Assembly: GCF_000318095.2 (NCBI RefSeq)
Contig: NZ_KB290714.1
Span: 249,017-307,854, forward strand
From: Alloprevotella sp. oral taxon 473 str. F0040
GTDB taxonomy: Bacteria; Bacteroidota; Bacteroidia; Bacteroidales; Bacteroidaceae
Reading direction: 5' to 3'
DNA: 58,838 nucleotides
Positions 52,393 to 58,838 of the stretch are shown here, one piece after another. The translations under genes and the position numbers were made by a program. Every line of letters starts with the position of its first letter. Position 1 is the first letter of the stretch. The notes under the pieces are model-generated. The model saw nothing but the letters and a program-made list of their open reading frames with translations. It made no database searches and was not told where the DNA came from.

Positions 52393-53178
52393 ATGATTCC
52401 GATTCTTACCTCGGCTTATCTCGCACCTGTTCACTATTATACAAAACTGGTTTCTGCGCCCTGCGTTATAGAAGAACGCAGTGAACACTATGTGAAACAG
52501 ACTTTCCGCAATCGGTGTGTCATAGCCACAGCCGATGGTGTGCAATCACTCACCATTCCCGTTCAAGGGCGTAAGGAGTTGGGTGGCGATCATAAGACGC
52601 CCACCCGAGACATGCGCATTATTGATCATAATCGTTGGAGACAGCTTCATTGGAATGCCCTCGTTGCAGCTTATGATCGCACACCTTTCTTTGAGTATTT
52701 TGCTGATGATTTTTCCGCCATCTATCAAGGTGAGTACGAGTATCTAGTAGATTTCAATGCAGACCTTCAGCGGTTGGTGCTCAAACTACTCGATCTTCAT
52801 CCTAAGATAATCGTAAATCAAGACGAGTATCTGATGTTGGACGATGAAGGGAAGTTGGTTAATGAGGGCCATCGAGATGAAGATGTGATGAGCTTTCTCT
52901 GTGAGAGTGCATCAACTGCCCCCTCTTTTTCAGAGGGAATTTTGGGAGATCTAGATGAGTATAATAAAAAACAATCCCCCTCAATAGGTAAGTTCTTAGA
53001 TTTTCGTGAGAATATCCGTCCCAAGATAGACTATCGGTTCGATACTACTTTTAGTCCTGCGCCCTATTATCAAGTCTTTGCTCAACGTCATGGTTTTCTT
53101 CCGAATCTAAGTATCGTAGACCTCCTCTTTAATATGGGGCCTGAAAGTAGAATCGTGCTTAGGAATTCCATCGTTTAA
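52393..53178 (+). CDS. WbqC-like family protein
   Basis: A 261-residue cytosolic protein of the WbqC family: an SAYLAPVHYYTKL start, then CVIEERSEHYVKQTFRNRCVIA, LTIPVQGR, IDHNRWRQLHWNALVAAYDRTPFFEYF and a C-terminal YYQVFAQRHGFLPNLSIVDLLFNMGPES. In other bacteria wbqC lies in O-antigen gene clusters, and it may help form modified sugars, but the biochemistry is not settled. In Bacteroidetes it commonly follows lepB, as here, so it may be a household gene. Confidence 0.88.
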   Translation: MIPILTSAYLAPVHYYTKLVSAPCVIEERSEHYVKQTFRNRCVIATADGVQSLTIPVQGRKELGGDHKTPTRDMRIIDHNRWRQLHWNALVAAYDRTPFFEYFADDFSAIYQGEYEYLVDFNADLQRLVLKLLDLHPKIIVNQDEYLMLDDEGKLVNEGHRDEDVMSFLCESASTAPSFSEGILGDLDEYNKKQSPSIGKFLDFRENIRPKIDYRFDTTFSPAPYYQVFAQRHGFLPNLSIVDLLFNMGPESRIVLRNSIV

Positions 53179-53283
53179 GTCGAAAAAAACGACGTCTTAG
53201 GAGAGATATAAGCTCAAAATCTTAACCCCAAGTGATAAAATAATCGCAAACGACATAAGTTTGCGATTTTTTGTAGGAAAACA

Positions 53284-53315
53284 TTTGGGAGAATGAAAAT
53301 ATTTTTCCAACTTTG
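53284..53315 (+). promoter_or_regulatory. Promoter for the rubredoxin gene
   Basis: TTTG (53284-53287), a 20-base gap, then CAACTTTG (53308-53315), one base off TAnnTTTG. The leader is about 75 bases. Confidence 0.55.
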
Positions 53316-53395
53316 CAGTGAAGGTTATGAGTTGCCGTCGCGGGCACTCCTCCTTTATCTCAACATAAACTTAACAATTTAACGATAGAACAACT

Positions 53396-53560
53396 ATGCA
53401 AAAGTATCTTTGCGAGCCTTGTGGCTATATTTACGATCCCGCTGAGGGAGATCCCGATTCTGGTATTGCTCCAGGCACTGCATTTGAAGACATTCCAGAA
53501 GATTGGTGCTGCCCCATCTGTGGTGTTACGAAGGAAGATTTCGTACCCTACGAAGACTAA
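53396..53560 (+). CDS. Rubredoxin
   Basis: A 54-residue iron protein for single-electron transfer. The two CxxC iron-binding knuckles are CEPCGYIYD and [12 protein letters not shown], with the conserved Gly/Asp-rich middle ([20 protein letters not shown]). In anaerobes it often feeds electrons to peroxide- and oxygen-detoxifying enzymes, which fits the peroxiredoxin gene 280 bases downstream. It has its own promoter (53284) and terminator (53592). Confidence 0.96.
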   Translation: MQKYLCEPCGYIYDPAEGDPDSGIAPGTAFEDIPEDWCCPICGVTKEDFVPYED

Positions 53561-53591
53561 TACATAGCCTCCATCGGAGGTAATTCTACAT

Positions 53592-53631
53592 CATTCCCCG
53601 ATTTGCACGGCAAGTTGGGGAATGTCTTTTT
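53592..53631 (+). terminator. Rubredoxin terminator
   Basis: CATTCCCC pairs with GGGGAATG, with TTG/CAA extension inside, followed by TCTTTTT. Confidence 0.75.
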
Positions 53632-53712
53632 CGGAAGCTGTGAGATGTGGTGACTCTTGGTTCTCTTCAGACCTCAGTCTCCTTAAAGTCAGTCTCCCAA
53701 CATCTACAGTCT

Positions 53713-53841
53713 ATTCTCTGACGTCTAACATCTATTCTCTAATGTCTAACATCTATTCTCTAATGTCTAACGTCTAGGCTCTAATGTCTAATTTTTATTT
53801 TCTAACATCTAATCTCTAATCTCTAATCTCTAACGTCTAAT
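53713..53841 (+). repeat. 21-bp (three heptamer) tandem repeat running into the bcp start codon
   Basis: Units made of the heptamers TCTCTAA, TGTCTAA and CATCTAT repeat about four times with drift, then decay into plain TCTAATC/TCTCTAA heptamers up to the ATG at 53842. It replaces any recognisable promoter or ribosome-binding site in the last 130 bases. The motif CTAATGTCTAA also occurs upstream of ybeY. Confidence 0.75.
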
Positions 53842-54303
53842 ATGAATATCGGCGACAAACTCCCCGAAGTACTCGGTATTGATCAGAATGGTCAAGAAGT
53901 GCGCACCAGCGAATATGCAGGTCGCAAAGTTATTCTATATTTCTATCCCAAAGACCAAACCCCAGGTTGCACAGCAGAGGCTTGTTCTCTTCGCGACCAT
54001 TATAGTGATCTCACTCAGTTGGGATATGAAGTTATCGGCGTAAGTGCTGATAGTGTAGAGAGTCATCAGAAATTTATTGAAGCACACCAGTTGCCATTCC
54101 GTCTCATTGCCGACACAGAGAAGACACTCATCAATGCTATGGGAGTTTGGGGAGAAAAGAATCGTTATGGTAAGATTACTATAGGTCTTTTGCGCACCAC
54201 CTTCCTCATTGATGAAGAAGGGAAAGTAGAAAGCATCTTTACCCCAGGTCAGATTCGCACTAAGGAGCATGCTGCGCAGATTATTAAGCGTGTGAATGGA
54301 TAG
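53842..54303 (+). CDS. bcp: Thioredoxin-dependent peroxiredoxin (BCP/PrxQ type)
   Basis: A 153-residue peroxiredoxin that reduces hydrogen peroxide and organic peroxides with thioredoxin as donor. The peroxidatic Cys is in YPKDQTPGCTAEACSLRD, where the second Cys five residues on is the BCP-type resolving Cys. FLIDEEGKV and the final HAAQIIKRV helix are typical. The start follows directly on the heptamer repeat array, so its expression could change with repeat number (inference). Confidence 0.95.
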   Translation: MNIGDKLPEVLGIDQNGQEVRTSEYAGRKVILYFYPKDQTPGCTAEACSLRDHYSDLTQLGYEVIGVSADSVESHQKFIEAHQLPFRLIADTEKTLINAMGVWGEKNRYGKITIGLLRTTFLIDEEGKVESIFTPGQIRTKEHAAQIIKRVNG

Positions 54304-54490
54304 CTTCACCTTTGTGTCGTGCATAAACTTGTGAATAAGATAAGCAACTTGTGCCACGAATGTGAATATTATTTCTATAAAAATGGACAGGCAGTAGGCG
54401 AAAAATCGTCATTTGAGTGCGATTTTGCCGTGTGGAGTTGAAAAAACATTATCATAGGCGTTTTTTCTCCCCCAAAACTGCTATGTCCAG

Positions 54491-54509
54491 TTTTTTTTTT
54501 ATACCTTTG
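54491..54509 (+). promoter_or_regulatory. Promoter with T10 spacer run before the large surface protein
   Basis: TACCTTTG (54502-54509) is a good -7 box. The spacer upstream contains ten consecutive T (54491-54500). There is no correct TTTG at 19-21 bases; the nearest candidate (TATG at 54482) is only 16 bases away. The leader is about 130 bases. The rest of 54304-54645 holds no gene. Confidence 0.5.
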
Positions 54510-54645
54510 TCGGCAGATATGTCGTGCTTTCGTGAAAGAGTGAGTTTTTGCATTTTGTAAAACTTGGGAAAATGCGTCTGTACCCCATGCCTATTTTTCT
54601 AAAGCAAATCCCAAACAATCGTTTAATTCTTAATTTAATCATTCA

Positions 54646-57600
54646 ATGAAACAGGTTTACAAATTGCTCGCTTCGGCTGCCGTTGTGCTCGTCGGTGTGA
54701 CTAATTTGTCAGCTCGTAACTGGTCGCCCACCACAGAGGCTGTGACCCAGATTGAAGCTGGCAAGAAGTATGCCCTGCAAGGTATTGTTTCTTCGGGTGG
54801 AAGCAACCGTTACCTCCAAGGTACGTCCTTCACCGAGAAATCTTACCTCTCCCCCGATGGAGTCTTTGAGTTCGTTCCCGTTGAGGGAGTCAAAGATGCA
54901 GCGGACAATCAAGTTTACTACTTGAAGGTATCTGGCAAGACCAAAGACCAATATGTGTCTGCTCCAGGCAATACAACATTCTACACCTCTTCTACTAACC
55001 GTGCATGGAAAGTAGTCGTAAAAAGTGCTGAGAAAAGAGAAAGGGAGCATACTTACAACTGGGAGACAAAGAAGGATAATGGTGATGACACCACTATCGT
55101 GCTCAAGGGTAAGGATGCTTATGTTCGCGAATCTATGGTTGAAAATGGTGGTGTCAACAAGTTCGACTTGAGCACCTTCACTTTCGCAGATCGCAACGAT
55201 GCAGTGGTCATTGTTTCTTACCAGTCTAAGAACCCCAAGAAGAAGGAGCAAGATGCAGAATTCAACTTCTTCCTCACCAATGAAGCAGGCAACCTTTCAG
55301 TAGGTAAGGGTACCAACTACAACAACAACGTTTGGAACATCTTCGCAGTTGAAGAGAACGATGCTAAGGCATCTCTCAACAACGTTATGGATGCTACATT
55401 CGGCGAAGGTTTCAACATCGAAGACTTAGTAGATCCAACTAAGAAGGATTCTTATGTGCTGGGTAATGACATCGGTCAGTACGATGCTGCTAAGTATAAG
55501 GTTCTTAAAGAACTTTACACTAAGGCTAAGAAGGCTGTAGATGAAGAAGTGACTCTCACTGCAGACGAGATGGACAAGCTCGCAGAAGATCTTCCTAAGG
55601 CTTATGACGATTTCAAGGCATCTGGTAAGCCCTTGACCGAAGGTTACTACATCGTAGAGTCTTACCGTGCTCATAAGGAAACTGGTTATGACGGTGGTGC
55701 TCTCTATGACGAAGGTGCTGTGAAGAACGGTGCTAAGCGTTTGCTCTGGACCTACAAGGGTGGTACCACCACTTACAAGAAAGAGGATGAGCTTAACCAC
55801 AAGTCTTTGAAGTTTATCTGGAAGGTAGAGAAGGATAATTCAAATCCTGGTTTCTTCTTCTTCAAGAACATGCAAACTGATCGTTACATCAACGAATCAG
55901 AAGTTGCAGGCTTCAACCAAACGGTAGAAATGAGCGACAAGCCTTTGGCTTCTTACAACATCGTAGCTAACATCCGCCAAGCAGGCTTCTTTACTTTCTA
56001 TTCTCCTAAACTTTGGAGAGGTAAAGGCTTCCAAGGTGCAGCTAAAGACCTTTGGGAATTTGGTGGCTTGCACCCTGGTGGTGACCACGAGCGTGTCGTA
56101 GTTTGGGATTGGCAAGCTCCTGCTTCTGCTTTCTATGCTCGCACGATCACAAAAGAACAGGTTGATAAAATCCTTAGCGTTGCTAAGCAAGGCATCAACA
56201 ACGATAAGGCCAATGCACTTGTGAACCAAGCGCAAGCTGCTCTCGACAAAGGCTACACTTACATGGCTGTAGACGGAAATGGTGTACGTCTTGAAAAGGC
56301 TAACTCTGGTGACTTCTCTACCGATGAACCTGGTCTCGTTACTGAAGCTGATAAGCTCAAGTCTCCTATGGCTGACAAGGATGAAGGCCAAAACATCGGA
56401 GCTTTCCTTGATGGCGATGCTAATAGCTATTTCCACTCTTCTTGGCACAATGGTGCTGATGCTTGGCTTGGTAGCCACTTCCTCCAATTCCAACTTGGTG
56501 AAGCTCAAAAAGAACTTTACCTCAAATGGGTGAAGCGTATCAATTCTAATGGTAGCATCAACAACAATGGTGCTCCTGCTAAGGTTACTCTTTGGGGTGC
56601 TAAAGACGATGCAGCCCTCGATAAGAATAAGGATAACAAGAAGGACGAGGCTGGCGCTGATGTAGTTGGTGAAGACGGCAACGTCGTTGTTGACTACGAT
56701 GCTTGGAAGAAGCAAGGTTGGGATTCTCTCTCTGTTGCTACCTTCAGCTATCCTTATGATATTGAAGTTGGCGGCGCTACTAAGAAGAATGCTGCTGGTT
56801 ACGCTTACTTCAAAGTGCCTGAAGGTTACAAGAACTTCCGTTTGGAAGTTGTGACTCGTGTGGACAATAGCGACAAGCCTAACGGTAATGCTTATTTCCA
56901 CGGTTCTGAATTCCGTGTTTACCAAGGTAAGTTTGACGGAGTTAACTCTCTCATCTCTTCTGTTCCTACTCAAGACGTGAAGGCTCTCACCGATGCTATC
57001 GCTAAGTTGAAGGAAGAAGTAAAGGCTGAAAAGGCTACTCAAGAAAGTATCGACGCCCTCCAAAAGGCTTACGAACAATTCTTGAAGAACTATCCCGAAC
57101 CTAAGCGTGTGACTGATGCCCTCGCTGAAGCAGAAAAGCTTTCTAAGTCATCTGTAGAAGGAACTGACGTTGGTTACTACAAGGATGGTGCTAAGGCTAA
57201 GCTTGCTGAAGTTATTGCTTCTGTGAAGACTAAGCTCGAAGCTCAAGTGAAGACTAAGGCTCCTAACGTAGATCAAATCAATGCTTATCTCGCTGAACTC
57301 AACGCAGGTCTTGCAGAGTTTGCTAAGCAACTCATCATGCCTGCAGCTGGTGTTTACCGCATCCAAAGTGCATCTGCAGAAAAGACTCGTGAAGGTCGCA
57401 TGATGACTGCTATCAACTCTTCACGCGAAAGTCACTTGAAGATGTGGGGTCGTATCAGTGATCCTGATGTCAAGGGTGCTTATAAGGACGAACCTGGTTT
57501 CTCTTCTGTTCTCGGTGCATACTGGGATGTTCAGAAGGTGGACAATGGTTACACTCTCAAGAACGTCTACACTGGTCTCTACGCTGCTCCTAAGTCAGGT

Positions 57601-58449
57601 CAAGCTATGATGACTCAGAGCGAAAAGCCCTATACCTTCGACGTTGTATTTGCTAAGACTCCTGGTTGCTTCAACTTTGTGATCAAGGCTGAAGATGCAG
57701 AAGCTAAGAAGATCTATGTAAATGCTGAGTCTGACAACCTCGTGCTTTGGAACTCTGCTGAAGGTCAAGACAACTCTGCCTTCAAGTTCCTCCCTGCAAC
57801 TGAACAACTCCAAAATGCTCTTGATCCTGATAATGGCTTCAAGGTGTATGTTCAAGCTAAGGTAACTCAAATCATCACTCTTCCTGTAAGTGCTGAATTT
57901 GATGCTGATAATGGTAAGTTCTTCACTGTAATTGGTCAAGATGCTGATTCTTATATCCAACTTGATGATGTTGAAGGTACAACGCTTAAGGCTGGTCAAG
58001 CTTATGTTTATATACCTGCTGAGAAGAACGAAAGCAATTTCGTGACTCTCTATCCTACTAAGGAAGTGAATAAGGATTACACTAAGCTCAATCCTACTCA
58101 CACTCCAGGAGAAGCTGTAAATGGTTTGACTCCTGTCTTCGAAAACACTCGTTTGAAGGAAGATAGCGGTATCTTCAATGGTGACCACAGCCTCGTGCTC
58201 CTCTCTATCCAAAACGAAGGAGTTTCTGCTAACACTGGTTACTTCGATAAGATGCCTAAGACAGACAAGAAGGGTGATGCTGCAATTCAAGCTGAAGCTA
58301 CTATCACTTCTCTCGGTCGTGTTGTTGTTCTCAACGACGCAACTGCTAAGTCTGGCGTTTACACCCTCTCTGGTGTACGTGTGAACAACACGAAGCACCT
58401 CCCTGCTGGTGTTTACGTTGTAAACGGTAAGAAGCAAGTAGTGAAATAA
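54646..58449 (+). CDS. Large secreted surface protein with discoidin-like and helical repeat regions
   Basis: A 1267-residue exported protein (signal peptide KLLASAAVVLVGVTNLSA). Beta-rich modules fill about 25-540. A discoidin/F5-8C-like region follows (about 575-760; FLDGDANSYFHSSW, HFLQFQLGE), typical of glycan binding. Residues about 775-900 form Lys/Glu/Ala-rich helices like FIVAR repeats (VKALTDAIAKLKEEVKAEKA). A second beta region leads to the C-terminus GVYTLSGVRVNN...LPAGVYVVNGKKQVVK, which resembles a Bacteroidetes sorting tail. Strongly biased codons (GCT, AAG, GAA, CTC/CTT) suggest high expression. Function unknown; adhesin or host-glycan binder is plausible. Confidence 0.75.
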   Translation: MKQVYKLLASAAVVLVGVTNLSARNWSPTTEAVTQIEAGKKYALQGIVSSGGSNRYLQGTSFTEKSYLSPDGVFEFVPVEGVKDAADNQVYYLKVSGKTKDQYVSAPGNTTFYTSSTNRAWKVVVKSAEKREREHTYNWETKKDNGDDTTIVLKGKDAYVRESMVENGGVNKFDLSTFTFADRNDAVVIVSYQSKNPKKKEQDAEFNFFLTNEAGNLSVGKGTNYNNNVWNIFAVEENDAKASLNNVMDATFGEGFNIEDLVDPTKKDSYVLGNDIGQYDAAKYKVLKELYTKAKKAVDEEVTLTADEMDKLAEDLPKAYDDFKASGKPLTEGYYIVESYRAHKETGYDGGALYDEGAVKNGAKRLLWTYKGGTTTYKKEDELNHKSLKFIWKVEKDNSNPGFFFFKNMQTDRYINESEVAGFNQTVEMSDKPLASYNIVANIRQAGFFTFYSPKLWRGKGFQGAAKDLWEFGGLHPGGDHERVVVWDWQAPASAFYARTITKEQVDKILSVAKQGINNDKANALVNQAQAALDKGYTYMAVDGNGVRLEKANSGDFSTDEPGLVTEADKLKSPMADKDEGQNIGAFLDGDANSYFHSSWHNGADAWLGSHFLQFQLGEAQKELYLKWVKRINSNGSINNNGAPAKVTLWGAKDDAALDKNKDNKKDEAGADVVGEDGNVVVDYDAWKKQGWDSLSVATFSYPYDIEVGGATKKNAAGYAYFKVPEGYKNFRLEVVTRVDNSDKPNGNAYFHGSEFRVYQGKFDGVNSLISSVPTQDVKALTDAIAKLKEEVKAEKATQESIDALQKAYEQFLKNYPEPKRVTDALAEAEKLSKSSVEGTDVGYYKDGAKAKLAEVIASVKTKLEAQVKTKAPNVDQINAYLAELNAGLAEFAKQLIMPAAGVYRIQSASAEKTREGRMMTAINSSRESHLKMWGRISDPDVKGAYKDEPGFSSVLGAYWDVQKVDNGYTLKNVYTGLYAAPKSGQAMMTQSEKPYTFDVVFAKTPGCFNFVIKAEDAEAKKIYVNAESDNLVLWNSAEGQDNSAFKFLPATEQLQNALDPDNGFKVYVQAKVTQIITLPVSAEFDADNGKFFTVIGQDADSYIQLDDVEGTTLKAGQAYVYIPAEKNESNFVTLYPTKEVNKDYTKLNPTHTPGEAVNGLTPVFENTRLKEDSGIFNGDHSLVLLSIQNEGVSANTGYFDKMPKTDKKGDAAIQAEATITSLGRVVVLNDATAKSGVYTLSGVRVNNTKHLPAGVYVVNGKKQVVK

Positions 58450-58502
58450 GTTTAGCCTCGTGCTAACTCATCACAACATCACGAGCTAGTCTCGTGCATA
58501 TC

Positions 58503-58545
58503 GCACCCCATCTCTACATTAGAGGTGGGGTGCTTCTTGTTTTTA
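58503..58545 (+). terminator. Terminator of the large surface protein gene
   Basis: GCACCCCATCTCT pairs with AGAGGTGGGGTGC (13 bp, one G-U), followed by TTCTTGTTTTT. Confidence 0.8.
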
Positions 58546-58652
58546 GGTCGATGCTTCTGAAGCTGTCGTTGTACATCTTGATTGTCTTTATGCTTAGCTT
58601 TACATTCGCATTAGCCTGTTTAATGCGCTATATGGTGCAGCACACGCTTGAA

Positions 58653-58838
58653 CCCCAATCGGTCATTAGACCGTGATAGTGCAGATTGTTATGGAGAAGA
58701 TAACTTCCTGTCATCTTTCGTTTTCTTGTTGGCATCTTGTTTCTCGTTTGTTCTCGACGTAGCCCGCTACGCCTTCAAACCAACGACAAACCATCTGCTC
58801 AACCATCAAATAAAATCTGTTCAGGATCTAATGACCGA
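58653..58838. repeat. 193-bp element with terminal inverted repeats, copy B (cut by window edge)
   Basis: Reverse-complement match to 33161-33353, beginning CCCCAATCGGTCATTAGACC and reaching ATCTAATGACCGA at the last base, so only about the outer 7-8 bases are missing. As at copy A, the same end of the element faces the 3' end of the nearest gene (54646-58449), beyond that gene's terminator. Confidence 0.8.

Noticed and set aside
53713-53841. CRISPR array
   Set aside because: Units are contiguous 21-bp or 7-bp repeats with no unique spacers, and no cas genes are present.
55897-57078. Long minus-strand frame (393 codons) antisense to the large surface protein
   Set aside because: A mirror of strongly biased codons; Ser/Leu/Ile/Val-rich without any domain or start context.
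58494-58676. 60-codon plus-strand frame after the large surface protein
   Set aside because: It begins in the terminator hairpin and ends inside the repeat element; no support for coding.

Overview
The window reads as a chromosomal segment of a Bacteroidales bacterium, most likely Prevotellaceae-like. Evidence: many promoters of the Bacteroidetes type (TTTG about 20 bases upstream of TAnnTTTG), TonB-dependent receptors, lipoproteins with Pro-rich linkers after the lipid-anchored Cys, GLPGLI, DUF2723, DUF1634, DUF4369 and DUF5689 families, a methylmalonyl-CoA decarboxylase-type operon, and a large secreted protein ending in a Bacteroidetes-style sorting-like tail. The genus is inference. Most of the window is ordinary core genome. 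No prophage, CRISPR array, rRNA or complete insertion sequence was seen.

Layout. 1-8.5 kb: a cut TonB siderophore receptor, queG, a polysaccharide deacetylase, a large DUF2723 membrane protein, a small beta-barrel and a DUF1634/TauE pair. 8.5-15.8 kb: biotin-dependent carboxyltransferase operon (alpha, small subunit, biotin carrier; no beta subunit), two tandem paralogous outer-membrane barrels, YeiH, GpmA, YbeY. 15.9-24.7 kb: ruvB, then a probable nucleic-acid scavenging locus: TonB receptor (broken by one in-frame TAG), DUF5689 lipoprotein, choice-of-anchor lipoprotein and DNA/RNA endonuclease lipoprotein on the minus strand, with a divergent secreted EEP-family nuclease. 24.8-31 kb: hisS, prfB, CYTH enzyme, nrdG, nrdD. 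31.4-35.8 kb: a flippase and the divergent threonine-to-glycine pair kbl/tdh. 35.9-43.7 kb: a GLPGLI/outer-membrane barrel pair, a 1 kb gene-free region with unusual repeats, and a DsbD/TlpA thiol-redox pair. 43.9-54.3 kb: a candidate small RNA, a DEAD-box helicase with an acidic heptad insertion, a WYL regulator, rpsT, tRNA-Glu, recO, dapB, lepB, wbqC-like, rubredoxin and bcp. 54.6-58.4 kb: a 1267-residue secreted protein.

The most interesting signals are not ordinary genes: (i) a 193-bp element with about 17-bp terminal inverted repeats, present at 33161-33353 and again, inverted, at the right edge of the window; (ii) arrays of a TCTCCGAC-like motif phased every 21-22 bp at two intergenic sites; (iii) a heptamer-based 21-bp tandem repeat running into the start codon of bcp, with related motifs beside ybeY; (iv) a structured minus-strand RNA with its own promoter and terminator at about 44 kb; and (v) the nuclease/TonB locus.

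All calls were made by reading the sequence. Family names rest on remembered motifs, not on database searches. Where an internal start codon fits the family, a signal peptide or the promoter better than the longest open frame, the internal start is given.
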